Assembly (NCBI RefSeq): GCF_900580675.1
Contig: NZ_UTBG01000181.1
Coordinates: 1-64,000, forward strand
Direction: 5' to 3'
DNA from: Pseudomonas viridiflava
Lineage (GTDB): Bacteria; Pseudomonadota; Gammaproteobacteria; Pseudomonadales; Pseudomonadaceae
Length of the DNA stretch: 64,000 nt
Positions 31,304 through 40,499 of this stretch are shown piece after piece. Numbering within the stretch: position 1 is the first letter of the stretch; each line of letters starts with the position of its first letter. The position numbers and the translations under genes are program-made. Under the pieces are notes generated by a model. It did no database searches. It saw nothing but the letters and a program-made list of their open reading frames with translations, and had not been told where the DNA came from.

Positions 31304-32683
31304 ATGCCTCAGACATTGAACACCACGCTGCTGATTATCGGCGGCGGACCTGGCGGTTATGTAGCGGCGATTCGCGCCGGCCAGCTGGGCATCCCGACCA
31401 TTCTGGTGGAAGGCCAATCGCTGGGCGGTACTTGCCTGAATATCGGCTGCATTCCGTCCAAGGCCTTGATTCACGTGGCCGAGCAGTTCCAGCAAACCAT
31501 CCACCACAGCCAGGGCTCACAGCTGGGCATTGAAGTGCATGTGCCGACCCTGGACATCCGTAAAAGCGTGGAATGGAAAGACGGCATCGTCGACCGCCTG
31601 ACCACCGGCGTCGCTGCGTTGTTGAAGAAGCACAAAGTGCAAGTGATCCACGGCTGGGCCAAGGTGGTCGACGGCAAGACTGTCGACGTCGGCGACCAGC
31701 GCATCCAATGTGAACACCTGCTGCTGGCCACCGGCTCGACCAGCGTCAACTTGCCGATGCTGCCGATTGGCGGGCCGATCATCTCGTCCACCGAAGCGCT
31801 GGCGCCGACCCGTGTGCCCAAGCGGCTGATCGTGGTGGGTGGCGGCTACATTGGGCTGGAACTGGGCATTGCCTACCGCAAGCTTGGCGCCGAGGTCAGT
31901 GTGGTCGAGGCGCAGGATCGCATCCTGCCGGCCTACGACGCCGAGCTGACGCAGCCGGTAGGCGAATCCCTCAAGCAACTGGGCGTGAAGCTGTACCTCA
32001 AGCACAGCGTCAGCGGCTTTGCGGAGAATAAATTGCAGGTGCGTGACCCGAATGGCGACACTCTGTCGCTGGAAACCGACCAGGTGCTGGTCGCCGTTGG
32101 TCGCAAACCCAACACCCAGGGCTGGAACCTCGAGGCGCTGAGTCTGGAGATGAACGGTTCGGCGGTGAAAATCGACAACCGCTGCCAGACCAGCATGCGC
32201 AATGTCTGGGCCATCGGCGACCTGAGCGGTGAACCGATGCTGGCGCACCGCGCCATGGCCCAGGGTGAAATGGTCGCCGAACTGATCAGCGGTAAAACCC
32301 GCGAATTCAACCCGGCAGCGATCCCGGCGGTGTGCTTTACCGACCCGGAACTGGTGGTGGTCGGCAAGACCCCGGACGAAGCCAAGGCGGCCGGTCTGGA
32401 CTGCATCGTGTCGAGTTTCCCCTTTGCGGCGAATGGCCGGGCGATGACCCTGGAGTCGAAGACCGGCTTCGTGCGGGTGGTGGCGCGGCGTGACAACCAC
32501 CTGATCGTCGGCTGGCAAGCCGTGGGCGCAGGTGTGTCCGAGCTGTCCACGGCCTTCGGCCTGAGCCTGGAAATGGGCGCACGCCTGGAAGACGTGGCCG
32601 GCACCATCCACGCCCACCCGACCCTCGGCGAAGCCGTGCAGGAAGCTGCTTTAAGAGCCTTGGGCCACGCGCTGCACCTTTGA
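31304..32683 (+). CDS. lpdV: Dihydrolipoyl dehydrogenase specific to the bkd complex (E3, LPD-Val)
   Basis: The 459-residue flavoprotein has the FAD motif [10 protein letters not shown], the redox disulfide Cys44/Cys49 in [13 protein letters not shown], an NAD motif [12 protein letters not shown] and the C-terminal [13 protein letters not shown] with the catalytic His-Glu pair. It ends the bkd operon 4 bp after bkdB and reoxidises the E2 lipoyl group. Length matches P. putida LpdV. Confidence 0.96.
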   Translation: MPQTLNTTLLIIGGGPGGYVAAIRAGQLGIPTILVEGQSLGGTCLNIGCIPSKALIHVAEQFQQTIHHSQGSQLGIEVHVPTLDIRKSVEWKDGIVDRLTTGVAALLKKHKVQVIHGWAKVVDGKTVDVGDQRIQCEHLLLATGSTSVNLPMLPIGGPIISSTEALAPTRVPKRLIVVGGGYIGLELGIAYRKLGAEVSVVEAQDRILPAYDAELTQPVGESLKQLGVKLYLKHSVSGFAENKLQVRDPNGDTLSLETDQVLVAVGRKPNTQGWNLEALSLEMNGSAVKIDNRCQTSMRNVWAIGDLSGEPMLAHRAMAQGEMVAELISGKTREFNPAAIPAVCFTDPELVVVGKTPDEAKAAGLDCIVSSFPFAANGRAMTLESKTGFVRVVARRDNHLIVGWQAVGAGVSELSTAFGLSLEMGARLEDVAGTIHAHPTLGEAVQEAALRALGHALHL

Positions 32684-32690
32684 CAACGCG

Positions 32691-32767
32691 GTGAGGCCAT
32701 CGCAGGCAAGCCAGCTCCCACAGGGGCATGCATTCCAAAATGTGGGAGCTGGCTTGCCTGCGATCGC
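32691..32767. repeat. Inverted REP pair after bkd operon
   Basis: GCGATCGCAGG-type ends face each other: ATCGCAGGCAAGCCAGCTCC from 32699 and GGAGCTGGCTTGCCTGCGAT ending near 32764. Perfect 20-bp arms give a strong hairpin immediately after lpdV and before the ilvE promoter. Confidence 0.9.
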
Positions 32768-32886
32768 GGTGGATCAGCCTATGCACCGGTTGAATGGTCA
32801 GCCCACCTGCTCCCACACAAGCGAAGAATGCAGTATTGTTGCGCCCATTCAGAAAAAAACCGACTTGACCAAAGATAGAGGGTGTC

Positions 32887-33906
32887 ATGGGTAACGAAAG
32901 CATCAATTGGGACAAGCTGGGTTTTGACTACATCAAGACCGACAAACGGTTTCTCCAGGTCTGGAAAAACGGCGAGTGGCAAGCAGGCACCCTGACCGAC
33001 GACAACGTGCTGCACATCAGCGAGGGCTCCACCGCCCTGCACTATGGCCAGCAATGCTTTGAAGGCCTCAAGGCCTACCGCTGCAAGGACGGTTCGATCA
33101 ACCTGTTCCGCCCTGACCAGAACGCCGCGCGCATGCAGCGCAGCTGTGCACGCCTGCTGATGCCGCACGTGTCGACCGAAGATTTCATCGAAGCCTGCAA
33201 ACAAGTGGTCAAGGCCAACGAGCGGTTCATCCCGCCGTACGGCAGCGGCGGCGCGCTGTACTTGCGCCCGTTCGTGATCGGCACCGGTGACAACATCGGC
33301 GTGCGTACTGCGCCGGAGTTCATCTTCTCGGTGTTCGCAATCCCGGTCGGCGCCTACTTCAAGGGCGGCCTGGTGCCTCACAACTTCCAGATCTCCACCT
33401 TCGACCGCGCCGCGCCCCAAGGCACCGGTGCCGCCAAGGTCGGTGGCAACTACGCTGCCAGCCTGATGCCGGGCTCGGAAGCTAAAAAAGACGGTTTCGC
33501 CGACGCGATCTACCTCGACCCGATGACCCACTCGAAAATCGAAGAAGTCGGTTCGGCCAACTTCTTCGGGATCACCCACGACAATAAGTTCATCACGCCG
33601 AAGTCGCCTTCGGTGCTGCCAGGCATCACCCGCCTGTCGCTGATCGAACTGGCCAAGACCCGCCTGGGCCTGGAAGTGATCGAGGGCGAAGTGTTCATCG
33701 ACAAACTGGATCAGTTCAAGGAAGCCGGCGCCTGCGGCACCGCTGCCGTGATTTCGCCAATCGGCGGCATCCAGTACAACGGCAAACTGCACGTGTTCCA
33801 CAGCGAGACCGAAGTCGGCCCGATCACCCAGAAGCTCTATAAAGAGCTGACCGGCGTGCAAACCGGCGACGTCGAAGCGCCAGCGGGCTGGATCGTCAAG
33901 GTCTAA
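32887..33906 (+). CDS. ilvE: Branched-chain amino acid aminotransferase
   Basis: The 339-residue class IV aminotransferase of the eukaryote-like BCAT type has LHYGQQCFEGLKAYRCKDG, LYLRPFVIGTGDNIGV and the pyridoxal-phosphate lysine Lys184 in QGTGAAKVGGNYAAS. It interconverts valine, leucine and isoleucine with the keto acids consumed by the adjacent bkd complex. It has its own promoter region after a REP pair, so it need not be cotranscribed with bkd. Confidence 0.94.
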   Translation: MGNESINWDKLGFDYIKTDKRFLQVWKNGEWQAGTLTDDNVLHISEGSTALHYGQQCFEGLKAYRCKDGSINLFRPDQNAARMQRSCARLLMPHVSTEDFIEACKQVVKANERFIPPYGSGGALYLRPFVIGTGDNIGVRTAPEFIFSVFAIPVGAYFKGGLVPHNFQISTFDRAAPQGTGAAKVGGNYAASLMPGSEAKKDGFADAIYLDPMTHSKIEEVGSANFFGITHDNKFITPKSPSVLPGITRLSLIELAKTRLGLEVIEGEVFIDKLDQFKEAGACGTAAVISPIGGIQYNGKLHVFHSETEVGPITQKLYKELTGVQTGDVEAPAGWIVKV

Positions 33907-33928
33907 GTAGCCACACCGCAAAATCCCA

Positions 33929-34017
33929 TGTGGGAGCGGGCTTGCTCGCGAATGCGATCTGTCAGCACTGAATTCGGTGACTGACACTCCGCATTCGCGA
34001 GCAAGCCCGCTCCCACA
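33929..34017. repeat. Inverted REP pair after ilvE
   Basis: TGTGGGAGCGGGCTTGCTCG from 33930 and CGAGCAAGCCCGCTCCCACA ending at 34017 are perfect inverted repeats, both extended by CGAATGCG/CGCATTCG. This is the major REP subtype. It lies between convergent ilvE and the GNAT gene. Confidence 0.92.
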
Positions 34018-34034
34018 TTTGCTCTGCGACAACC

Positions 34035-34928
34035 TCAGGATTGAGTCGGAATATTCTCCACAATCTTCTTGCCCATGCTGATCCTCGGTTCCACCCCATA
34101 CCCCAACGCCTCGTAGAAACCCGCCACCGCATCATTGCCGACAGTGATCTGCAGGTTGATCTTCATGCAGCCCAGCGCCGTCAGCGCCTGCTCGGCATGC
34201 CGCACCAACGAAGCGCCCAGGCCCTGGCGCCGGTAATCAGCGTGCACCGCCACCGAATACAACCAGCCACGATGCCCGTCGTAGCCGGCTAGAATCGTCC
34301 CGATCACGGTTTTTTTATCCGTCGCCACAAAGAACAGCCCATCGTTGACCGCCAGCTTCTTGTCAATCGCCAGGCTCGGCAGGTTGTGCGCCGTGTCGTA
34401 ACCAAACGCCTGCTGCCACAAGGCAATCACGTGTGCGCGGTGCTGGCGGTCGCGATATGGCCCGATGGGGTGCCGGGACGACAACGCCTTTTCCATCACC
34501 AACGTGCGTTCGTTGCCGTGGTAGACGTCGCGCACGGTATGAAACCCCAGCCGGGTATAGAACGGCTCGGCGGTCAGCGAGGACGGCACGCTCAGTACCG
34601 AGACCCCAGCCTCGCGGGCGCGCACTTCGATTTCGATCATCAACAGCCGACCAATGCCCTGCCCTTGCAGCGCCGGCTCGACGAATACCGAACGCACCAC
34701 ATTGGCATCCAGCGCCGCCGTGGCGACAACCACCTGATCCTGGGTCGCCACCAGCACCACCCGGCGCTGGAGCAGGGCCAGTACCGCATCAGGGGTAAAG
34801 TTGCTCGCCACACGAGTAATCACCTCCGCCGGATAATCCCGCGCATTGCTGCTGTGCAAAGCCGCGAGGATGACCTGGCTGATTCCCTCGGCATCGGCTG
34901 CCTGGGCGGTACGGACGGCGGTAGACAT
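34035..34928 (-). CDS. Tandem GNAT acetyltransferase (two fused GNAT domains)
   Basis: The 297-residue protein has two acetyl-CoA-binding GNAT signatures: VFVEPALQGQGIGRLLMIEI in the first half and VAVHADYRRQGLGASLVRHA in the second. The C-terminal half resembles YpeA (GYDGHRGWLYSV, VAGFYEALGYGVEPRISMGK). ATG 34928 is preceded by a perfect AGGAGGA, so the longer frame to 35063 is rejected. The acceptor substrate is unknown; single-domain relatives are common, and the double form suggests a fused homologous pair. Confidence 0.82.
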   Translation of the reverse strand: MSTAVRTAQAADAEGISQVILAALHSSNARDYPAEVITRVASNFTPDAVLALLQRRVVLVATQDQVVVATAALDANVVRSVFVEPALQGQGIGRLLMIEIEVRAREAGVSVLSVPSSLTAEPFYTRLGFHTVRDVYHGNERTLVMEKALSSRHPIGPYRDRQHRAHVIALWQQAFGYDTAHNLPSLAIDKKLAVNDGLFFVATDKKTVIGTILAGYDGHRGWLYSVAVHADYRRQGLGASLVRHAEQALTALGCMKINLQITVGNDAVAGFYEALGYGVEPRISMGKKIVENIPTQS

Positions 34929-34972
34929 GATTCCTCCTGGCGAACACGGCGCTAACGAACACCACAATACCA

Positions 34973-35018
34973 ATGTGGGAGGGAGCGTGCCCTGGCCCCG
35001 TAGCCCGCTCCCGCATTT
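34973..35018. repeat. Degenerate REP element
   Basis: AATGTGGGAGGGAGCGTGCC and GTAGCCCGCTCCCGCATT resemble the two ends of the major REP but with several changes, so the arms pair imperfectly. It lies between the TIGR03915-like gene and the GNAT gene. Confidence 0.6.
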
Positions 35019-35019
35019 T

Positions 35020-35853
35020 TTAACCGTGCCCACTTGAAATTCGCTTGCCGGCCTTGGTGCCAATCAGCTTCGCCTGCCCGTCCTTCTGCTTGCCCGTACG
35101 CGCCTCGCTGATCAACCCCGGGATCAACTTGCCCTCCGGCAGGTTCTTCCAGAAACGGCTGGGCAGATGCCCTTCCATCACTTTGGGGTTCAAGCGTGCC
35201 GGGTTGAAAATGTGGCTGTAGTAGGTGAGCCACATGCCGCTGTGTGGGTCTTCGACATTCTGCGCCAGTTGCCGCCAGGCTTCGGGGCACTCGCGTTGAT
35301 GAATCAGCTGTTCACCGTCGTAATAAACCCCATCCAGCGGCGTGGCGATCATCCAGCGATGGCGCCCCATGCGCCCCACAAAGCGCTGGCTGGCGCTTTT
35401 CAGAATGTCGTGGGCCGGCTCGTGCCAGGCCACATACTCCGGCAGCTCAGTCCCCGCCTCTGCGGGCAATGCGATAAACCGCACAAACGCATGCAGGTGG
35501 TGCGCCTCGCGACTGACTTGCTTGATGCGCCGCTGCAATTCGCTGCCGAGTTTGTCCCCGGCCAGCATCGCCGTGCGGTCACCATGGCTGACGCGCCACA
35601 GCACTTCGTACAGCAGGCTCCAACGCTGGTCGCCGTGGTAACAGGCGGCCGATTCGAGTAACTCAAGCAACGCCTTGGGGATCCGCGCCTGAAACGGCCC
35701 AAGCCCTTCAGGAACCGGCTCATCCGTGGCAAACAGGTCCGCCACCTCGGCCTCGCCCCAACTCACTTGGCTCGGGTCGACCTGATGGCTGAGCAGCCAG
35801 CGCGCCTGTTCGCGCCAGGTGCTGAACAGGTTGTCGCATTCCAGGCTGATCAT
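35020..35853 (-). CDS. TIGR03915-family putative DNA repair protein
   Basis: The 277-residue protein of unknown activity belongs to the family found next to the TIGR03916 radical-SAM protein and, in other bacteria, fused to UdgX-type uracil-DNA-binding proteins. Recognisable blocks are AHHLHAFVRFI, VAWHEPAHDILKSASQRFVG and RHRWMIATPLDGVYYDGEQL; the C-terminal tail is Lys/Arg-rich. Its ATG overlaps the stop of the radical-SAM gene (ATGA), so they are translationally coupled and share the SOS-type promoter. Family membership is by memory of conserved blocks; activity is not inferred. Confidence 0.82.
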   Translation of the reverse strand: MISLECDNLFSTWREQARWLLSHQVDPSQVSWGEAEVADLFATDEPVPEGLGPFQARIPKALLELLESAACYHGDQRWSLLYEVLWRVSHGDRTAMLAGDKLGSELQRRIKQVSREAHHLHAFVRFIALPAEAGTELPEYVAWHEPAHDILKSASQRFVGRMGRHRWMIATPLDGVYYDGEQLIHQRECPEAWRQLAQNVEDPHSGMWLTYYSHIFNPARLNPKVMEGHLPSRFWKNLPEGKLIPGLISEARTGKQKDGQAKLIGTKAGKRISSGHG

Positions 35854-37070
35854 CCCCACAGTCCCATTTGTTGCGGTTGCGGGCGGTCGCGCAGTTGTTC
35901 GCGCAGCAGCACGCTGGTGCTCTCTGCCTGTTGTGGGTGGTAGTCGCTGGTGATGAAAAACGGCTTGGCCTTGGCCAGCACGCAGCGCATGCGGGCCAAG
36001 TCTTCGAAGCGGATCTCGCGTTCACGGCGCAAGTCCACCAGGCGCTGGGTGGTGCGCAGGCCAATGCCCGGAATACGCGCGATCAGGGTCGGCTCGGCGC
36101 GGTTCAGGTCCAGCGGGAACACGTCGCGGTGTTCCAGGGCCCAGGCCAGCTTGGGGTCGATATCCAACGCCAGGTGGCCAGGGCCCTCGAACAGTTCGCC
36201 GGCGCTGAAGCCGTAGCTGCGCAGCAGAAAGTCCGCCTGGTACAAACGGTGCTCGCGCATCAGCGGTGGCGCGGCCAGTGGCACGCTTTTCGGGCTGTTG
36301 GGGATGGGGCTGAACGCCGAGTAATACACGCGGCGCAACTTGAAGTTGCCGTACAACGCCTCGGCGCCGTGGAGGATGGTGCTGTCGTCGGTGTCATCGG
36401 CGCCGACGATAAGTTGCGTGCTCTGCCCTGCCGGGGCAAACCGGGGGGCACGCGGTTCGTTGCGTACCGTCTGCTCACCGGTGTAAATGGTCTGCATCGC
36501 CTGTTTTATCGACACGATCTTTTTTTCCGGCGCCAGGGTCTGCAGGCTGGCCTCGGTGGGCAGCTCGATATTCACGCTCAGGCGATCGGCGTAGCGCCCG
36601 GCCTCGGCAATCAACGCAGGGTCTGCATCGGGAATGGTCTTGAGGTGGATGTAACCGCGAAAGTCATGCTCTTCGCGCAACAGCTTGGCGACTCGCACCA
36701 ACTGCTCCATGGTGTAGTCGGACGAACGGATGATGCCGGAACTGAGAAACAGCCCGCTGACGCAATTACGCCGGTAGAAATCCAGGGTCAGGGTCACCAC
36801 CTCCTCCGGGCTGAAGCGTGCGCGGGGCACGTCGCTGGAGCGGCGGTTGACGCAGTATTGGCAGTCGTAGAGGCAGAAGTTGGTGAGCAGCACCTTGAGC
36901 AGCGAAACGCAGCGCCCGTCCGGTGTGTAGCTGTGGCAGATGCCCATGCCATCGGTGGAACCCAGCCCCGCCTTGCCCTCCGAGCTGCGCTTGGGCGCGC
37001 CGCTGCTGGCGCACGAGGCGTCATACTTGGCGGCGTCGGCGAGGATGCTGAGTTTTTCGATCAACTGCAT
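35850..37070 (-). CDS. Putative DNA modification/repair radical-SAM protein (TIGR03916-like)
   Basis: The 406-residue protein has a radical-SAM cluster motif Cys66-x3-Cys70-x2-Cys73 (NFCLYDCQYCVNRRSSDVPR). An N-terminal CHSYTPDGRC motif precedes it, and a C-terminal helix-hairpin-helix (ARIPGIGLRTTQRLVDLR) is of the kind that binds DNA. It is the usual partner of TIGR03915 proteins. The reaction is unknown; combination of radical chemistry with a DNA-binding hairpin suggests repair or modification of a base. A LexA-type box lies 14 bp upstream of the ATG. Confidence 0.87.
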   Translation of the reverse strand: MQLIEKLSILADAAKYDASCASSGAPKRSSEGKAGLGSTDGMGICHSYTPDGRCVSLLKVLLTNFCLYDCQYCVNRRSSDVPRARFSPEEVVTLTLDFYRRNCVSGLFLSSGIIRSSDYTMEQLVRVAKLLREEHDFRGYIHLKTIPDADPALIAEAGRYADRLSVNIELPTEASLQTLAPEKKIVSIKQAMQTIYTGEQTVRNEPRAPRFAPAGQSTQLIVGADDTDDSTILHGAEALYGNFKLRRVYYSAFSPIPNSPKSVPLAAPPLMREHRLYQADFLLRSYGFSAGELFEGPGHLALDIDPKLAWALEHRDVFPLDLNRAEPTLIARIPGIGLRTTQRLVDLRREREIRFEDLARMRCVLAKAKPFFITSDYHPQQAESTSVLLREQLRDRPQPQQMGLWG

Positions 37071-37083
37071 GGAGGGCTACCGA

Positions 37084-37126
37084 TACTGGTTTTTTGTACA
37101 GTATCAGGCAGCCCCGAGTGTCACAA
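37084..37126 (-). promoter_or_regulatory. SOS (LexA) box and promoter of the radical-SAM repair operon
   Basis: On the minus strand TACTGTACAAAAAACCAGTA (37103 to 37084) matches the E. coli LexA consensus TACTGTATATAAAAACAGTA at 17 of 20 positions. It overlaps a -10 TACTGT (37098-37103), which lies 17 bp from a -35 TTGTGA (complement of 37121-37126). LexA binding would therefore block this promoter. The site is in the 66-bp gap after pvdA, giving the repair pair its own damage-inducible promoter. Confidence 0.75.
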
Positions 37127-37136
37127 GTGCAGTCTG

Positions 37137-38474
37137 TCAGCTGGCAGTCGCCAACAGCAGGTCCTGCACCGAACGCCCCTTGCCGCGCCCGCGGTCCAGC
37201 GCATACAGCGACGCCGCAATCTCATCCGCGCGGATCGGCAGCACCGACAGCAGTGTATCGCTCAAGCCGTGGCTGGCCTGACTGAAGCCCTGGATGTAGA
37301 TGCCGGCCTGGCAGCGCTCGTCGGTGACGATGCGGTAGTCGCGGCTCACTTCAAAATCGCCCATGTAGGATTCCAGCGGCGCCAGCAGTTCGCGGTGCAT
37401 CTGGCGCTCATAGCCGGTGGCGAGGATCACGGCGTCGTAATGATTGACGCAGGTTTCGCCGTTGGCGTTGTTGCGCAGGCTCAGTTCGATGCCCAGCGGG
37501 CCTGGGGTAGCCTTCTCGACCACGGTCATGGTACGGAACGCCTGGCGCGCGATGCCGGAGACTTTCTGGCGATAGAAAATCCCGTAGATTCGCTCGATCA
37601 GGTCCAAGTCGACCACCGAATAGTTGGTGTTCTGGTACTCGGCGACCAGGCGCTCACGCTCGGCGCCGACCTGCTGGAACACCAGGTCGGTAAACGCCGG
37701 CGAGAACACTTCGTTGACGAATGGGCTGTCATCGGCCGGCTTCAGCGCCGAACCGCGCAGGATCATGTCGACCTGCACCGACGGGAAGCTGTCGTTCAAA
37801 TCGATAAAGGCTTCGGCCGCGCTCTGGCCACCACCGATGATCGCGATGCGCATTGCCTTGCCTTCTACGCAAGGCTGCTGGGCCATACGCTCCAGGTACT
37901 GGGAATGGTGGAACACCCGGCTGTCGCCCTTGAGCGCCTTGAAGGCTTCGGGAATGCGCGGTGTGCCACCGGCGCTGACCACCACCGAACGGGTAGTGCG
38001 CACATGCTGCTCGCCCAACGCATCGCGGGAGATCACGCGCAGCGCCTCGACCTGCTGCTGGTGCAGGATCGGCTCGATCGCCAGCACTTCTTCGCCATAG
38101 CGCGCCTGGGCCTGGAACTGCCCGGCGACCCAGCGCAGGTAGTCGTTGTACTCCATGCGGCACGGGTAGAAGGTGCCCAGGTTGATGAAGTCCACCAGGC
38201 GGTCGTGGGCTTTCAGGTAATTCACGAAAGAGTACGGGCTGGTGGGGTTGCGCAGGGTTACCAGGTCCTTGAGGAACGAAATCTGCAGTTCACTCTGGGT
38301 CACCAGGGTATTGCCGTGCCAGCGGTAGTCGGCCTGCTTGTCGAGGAACAGCACGTCCAGTTTGCCCTGGGCCTTTTCGCGCTCCTGCAGGGCGATGGCC
38401 AGCGCCAGGTTCGAAGGGCCGAAACCGATACCGATCAGGTCGTGAACCGCGGGCGAAGCAATTGCCTGTGTCAT
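37137..38474 (-). CDS. pvdA: L-ornithine N5-monooxygenase
   Basis: The 445-residue flavin monooxygenase hydroxylates ornithine on its side-chain nitrogen, the first committed step toward the hydroxamate ligands of pyoverdine. It has the FAD motif IGFGPSNLALAI, the FLKDLVTLRNPTSPYSF block typical of N-hydroxylating monooxygenases, the NADPH motif IIGGGQSAAEAF and C-terminal ATGYERQMH. A perfect PvdS-type box lies upstream. It is transcribed away from the sigma-factor gene, in the same direction. Confidence 0.96.
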   Translation of the reverse strand: MTQAIASPAVHDLIGIGFGPSNLALAIALQEREKAQGKLDVLFLDKQADYRWHGNTLVTQSELQISFLKDLVTLRNPTSPYSFVNYLKAHDRLVDFINLGTFYPCRMEYNDYLRWVAGQFQAQARYGEEVLAIEPILHQQQVEALRVISRDALGEQHVRTTRSVVVSAGGTPRIPEAFKALKGDSRVFHHSQYLERMAQQPCVEGKAMRIAIIGGGQSAAEAFIDLNDSFPSVQVDMILRGSALKPADDSPFVNEVFSPAFTDLVFQQVGAERERLVAEYQNTNYSVVDLDLIERIYGIFYRQKVSGIARQAFRTMTVVEKATPGPLGIELSLRNNANGETCVNHYDAVILATGYERQMHRELLAPLESYMGDFEVSRDYRIVTDERCQAGIYIQGFSQASHGLSDTLLSVLPIRADEIAASLYALDRGRGKGRSVQDLLLATAS

Positions 38475-38558
38475 TCCAGTGTCCTCTGGATAAGCCCCTT
38501 GGCGGTTGGGGCGGGAATACCTTCAAGGCCTGAGCAACAGGCCGTGTGTTGATAGGAA

Positions 38559-38582
38559 ACGAGGACAATGAAATAAAATTTA
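38559..38582 (-). promoter_or_regulatory. PvdS iron-starvation box of pvdA
   Basis: Read on the minus strand: TAAAT, exactly 16 bp, then CGT, the consensus for promoters of the PvdS iron-starvation sigma factor. It ends 85 bp upstream of the pvdA ATG. An identical-spacing box precedes pvdR. Confidence 0.82.
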
Positions 38583-38594
38583 ACTGATCGCTGA

Positions 38595-39077
38595 TCAGTA
38601 GGCTTCCCACTCGCGCATCCGCACCCGGCAGTGCTTCATGGCGTTGACGATATGTTTTTCCACCAGTGCGCGGGAAATGTTCAGGCGTTCGGCAATTTGC
38701 AGGTGGGTCAAACCCTCGAGCTTGCGCAGCAGGAAGCTGTCGCGGCAGGCCTGCGGCAACTCGGCCAGGGCGCGTTCAAGCATTTCCAGGCGCTGGCCGT
38801 GATCGTGGGTGGTGTGGGGCGAACAGGCGGCAAAGCGTTCTTCGCTGTCCAGCACCTCCAGGGGTTCGGTCTGGCGCAAGGCGTTGCGCCGGTGGCCGTC
38901 GATCACCAGGTTGAGCGCGGTGCGATACAAGAAAGCGCGGGGTTGGTCGATGGGGGTGTCGCTGGAACGCTCCAGCACCCGCACATAAGCGTCATGCACC
39001 ACATCCTCGGCCACCTGACGGTTGCCCAGCTTGGCGTTCAGGAAACACACCAGCTCGCGATAGTAGTTTTCCAACAT
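38595..39077 (-). CDS. Iron-type ECF sigma factor in the pyoverdine region (FecI/FpvI-like)
   Basis: The 160-residue sigma-70 ECF factor has region 2 (ENYYRELVCFLNAKLGNRQV, AEDVVHDAYVRVLE) and region 4 (SFLLRKLEGLTHLQIAERLN, SRALVEKHIVNAMKHCRVRM) close to FecI-like iron sigma factors. It differs from PvdS itself. ATG 39077 fits the domain start; the frame extends to a TTG at 39161 but that crosses the Fur-like site. No anti-sigma gene or TonB receptor is adjacent, unlike most FecI systems. Confidence 0.82.
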   Translation of the reverse strand: MLENYYRELVCFLNAKLGNRQVAEDVVHDAYVRVLERSSDTPIDQPRAFLYRTALNLVIDGHRRNALRQTEPLEVLDSEERFAACSPHTTHDHGQRLEMLERALAELPQACRDSFLLRKLEGLTHLQIAERLNISRALVEKHIVNAMKHCRVRMREWEAY

Positions 39078-39162
39078 GACTCCCGACCGCGGGGTGGCGG
39101 CATGATCCTTGAGTGCAAAAAAAGGCAGTGTGTTCAGTAATGGCAGTTTGGGTGTGTGCAAT

Positions 39163-39177
39163 TTATAGTAATTCTCA
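39163..39177 (-). promoter_or_regulatory. Fur-like box upstream of the ECF sigma gene
   Basis: TGAGAAT-T-ACTATAA on the minus strand matches the 7-1-7 Fur pattern TGATAAT-N-ATTATCA at 11 of 14 positions and overlaps a good -10 TATAAA. Iron-replete Fur would repress the sigma factor, as for other iron ECF genes. Confidence 0.6.
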
Positions 39178-39251
39178 TCTACTTTTAAAGCAGACTTGCA
39201 TCAACGGTGATTTTTTTCTTCGTCACAGGTGTTTCAACCGATGTAAACACC

Positions 39252-39275
39252 TAAATTTTCGGGCAATTCTCTCGT
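39252..39275 (+). promoter_or_regulatory. PvdS iron-starvation box of pvdRT-opmQ
   Basis: TAAAT at 39252-39256, 16 bp, CGT at 39273-39275. This exact IS-box consensus ends 53 bp before the pvdR ATG and puts the efflux operon under PvdS. Confidence 0.82.
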
Positions 39276-39328
39276 ATAACAGTCAGCCCCCGCGCCTGCG
39301 GTCCACATTTCCTGGCTGGAACCAACGC

Positions 39329-40498
39329 ATGAAACGCCCTCGCCCCGCCCGACGCGCCTTGCTCGTTATCGCATGCCTGATACCTATCATCGCAGTGGCC
39401 GCGTGGCAGGTGCTGCCGCCGGGGCGTGACACCCTGACCACCGTCACCGTGACCCGTGGCAATATCGAAAACAGCGTTACGGCCCTGGGCACCCTGCAAC
39501 CACGGCGTTATGTAGACGTGGGCGCCCAGGCCTCCGGGCAGATCCGCGAGATCCACGTCGAGGCCGGCGACCAGGTCAAGGAAGGCCAACTGCTGGTCGA
39601 GATCGACCCGTCCACGCAAAAAGCCAAGCTCGATGCCAGCCGCTACGCCATTGAAAATCTCCAGGCCCAGTTGCAGGAGCAGAAAGCCCAGCATGAACTG
39701 GCGCGTCAGAAGTACCAGCGCCAGCAGCGCCTGGCAGCCGGCAACGCGACCCGCGAAGAAGACGTGCAAACCGCCAAGGCCGAACTGAGCGCCACCCAGG
39801 CCCGGGTCGACATGTTCCAGGCGCAGATTCGCCAGGCCCAGGCGAGCCTGCGCAGCGACGAAGCCGAGTTGGGCTATACACGTATTTATGCGCCGATGAC
39901 CGGTACCGTGGTCGCGGTGGACGCGCGGGTCGGCCAGACCCTCAACGCCCAACAGCAGACGCCGCTGATCCTGCGCATCGCCAAGTTGTCACCGATGACC
40001 GTGTGGGCCGAAGTGTCGGAAGCCGATATCGGCCACGTCAAACCGGGCATGACCGCCTACTTCACCACCCTCAGCGGCGGCAACCGGCGCTGGACCAGCA
40101 CCGTGCGGCAGATCCTGCCGATCCCGCCCAAGCCGCTGAATGAAACCCAGGGCAGCGGCAGCCCGAACAGCTCCGGCAAAAGCGGCAGCGGCCGCGTGGT
40201 GCTGTACACGGTGCTGCTGGATGTGGACAACAGCGACAACACGTTGATGGCCGAGATGACCACCCAGGTGTTTTTTGTCGCCGCCGAAGCCAGGGACACC
40301 CTCACCGTACCGGTCGCCGCGTTGCAAGGCACGACCAGCGCCGACAAGCAGATCGCCCGGGTGGTGGCCGCAAACGGCCGCATCGAAGAGCGCGAGGTGC
40401 GCCTGGGCATCAGCGATCGCCTGCGCGTGCAGGTGCTCGATGGCCTGCACGAAGGCGATCACCTGCTGATCGGCCCGGCCGACGGCAACGGGGGTTGA
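39329..40498 (+). CDS. pvdR: PvdR, periplasmic adaptor of the pyoverdine efflux pump
   Basis: The 389-residue MacA-type membrane-fusion protein has one N-terminal helix ([20 protein letters not shown]), lipoyl halves at [20 protein letters not shown] and [20 protein letters not shown], and a coiled-coil hairpin between them. ATG 39329 follows the PvdS box properly; the open frame to 39113 would cross the promoter. It forms the PvdRT-OpmQ pump that recycles or secretes pyoverdine. Confidence 0.93.
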   Translation: MKRPRPARRALLVIACLIPIIAVAAWQVLPPGRDTLTTVTVTRGNIENSVTALGTLQPRRYVDVGAQASGQIREIHVEAGDQVKEGQLLVEIDPSTQKAKLDASRYAIENLQAQLQEQKAQHELARQKYQRQQRLAAGNATREEDVQTAKAELSATQARVDMFQAQIRQAQASLRSDEAELGYTRIYAPMTGTVVAVDARVGQTLNAQQQTPLILRIAKLSPMTVWAEVSEADIGHVKPGMTAYFTTLSGGNRRWTSTVRQILPIPPKPLNETQGSGSPNSSGKSGSGRVVLYTVLLDVDNSDNTLMAEMTTQVFFVAAEARDTLTVPVAALQGTTSADKQIARVVAANGRIEEREVRLGISDRLRVQVLDGLHEGDHLLIGPADGNGG

Positions 40499-40499
40499 G

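Noticed and set aside
35868..38552. 894-residue open frame on the plus strand
   Set aside because: Antisense to the radical-SAM gene and pvdA, both certain by motif. No start signal or domain.
39078..39161. Longer start of the ECF sigma factor
   Set aside because: It would use TTG and put the Fur-like box and -10 inside the coding region.
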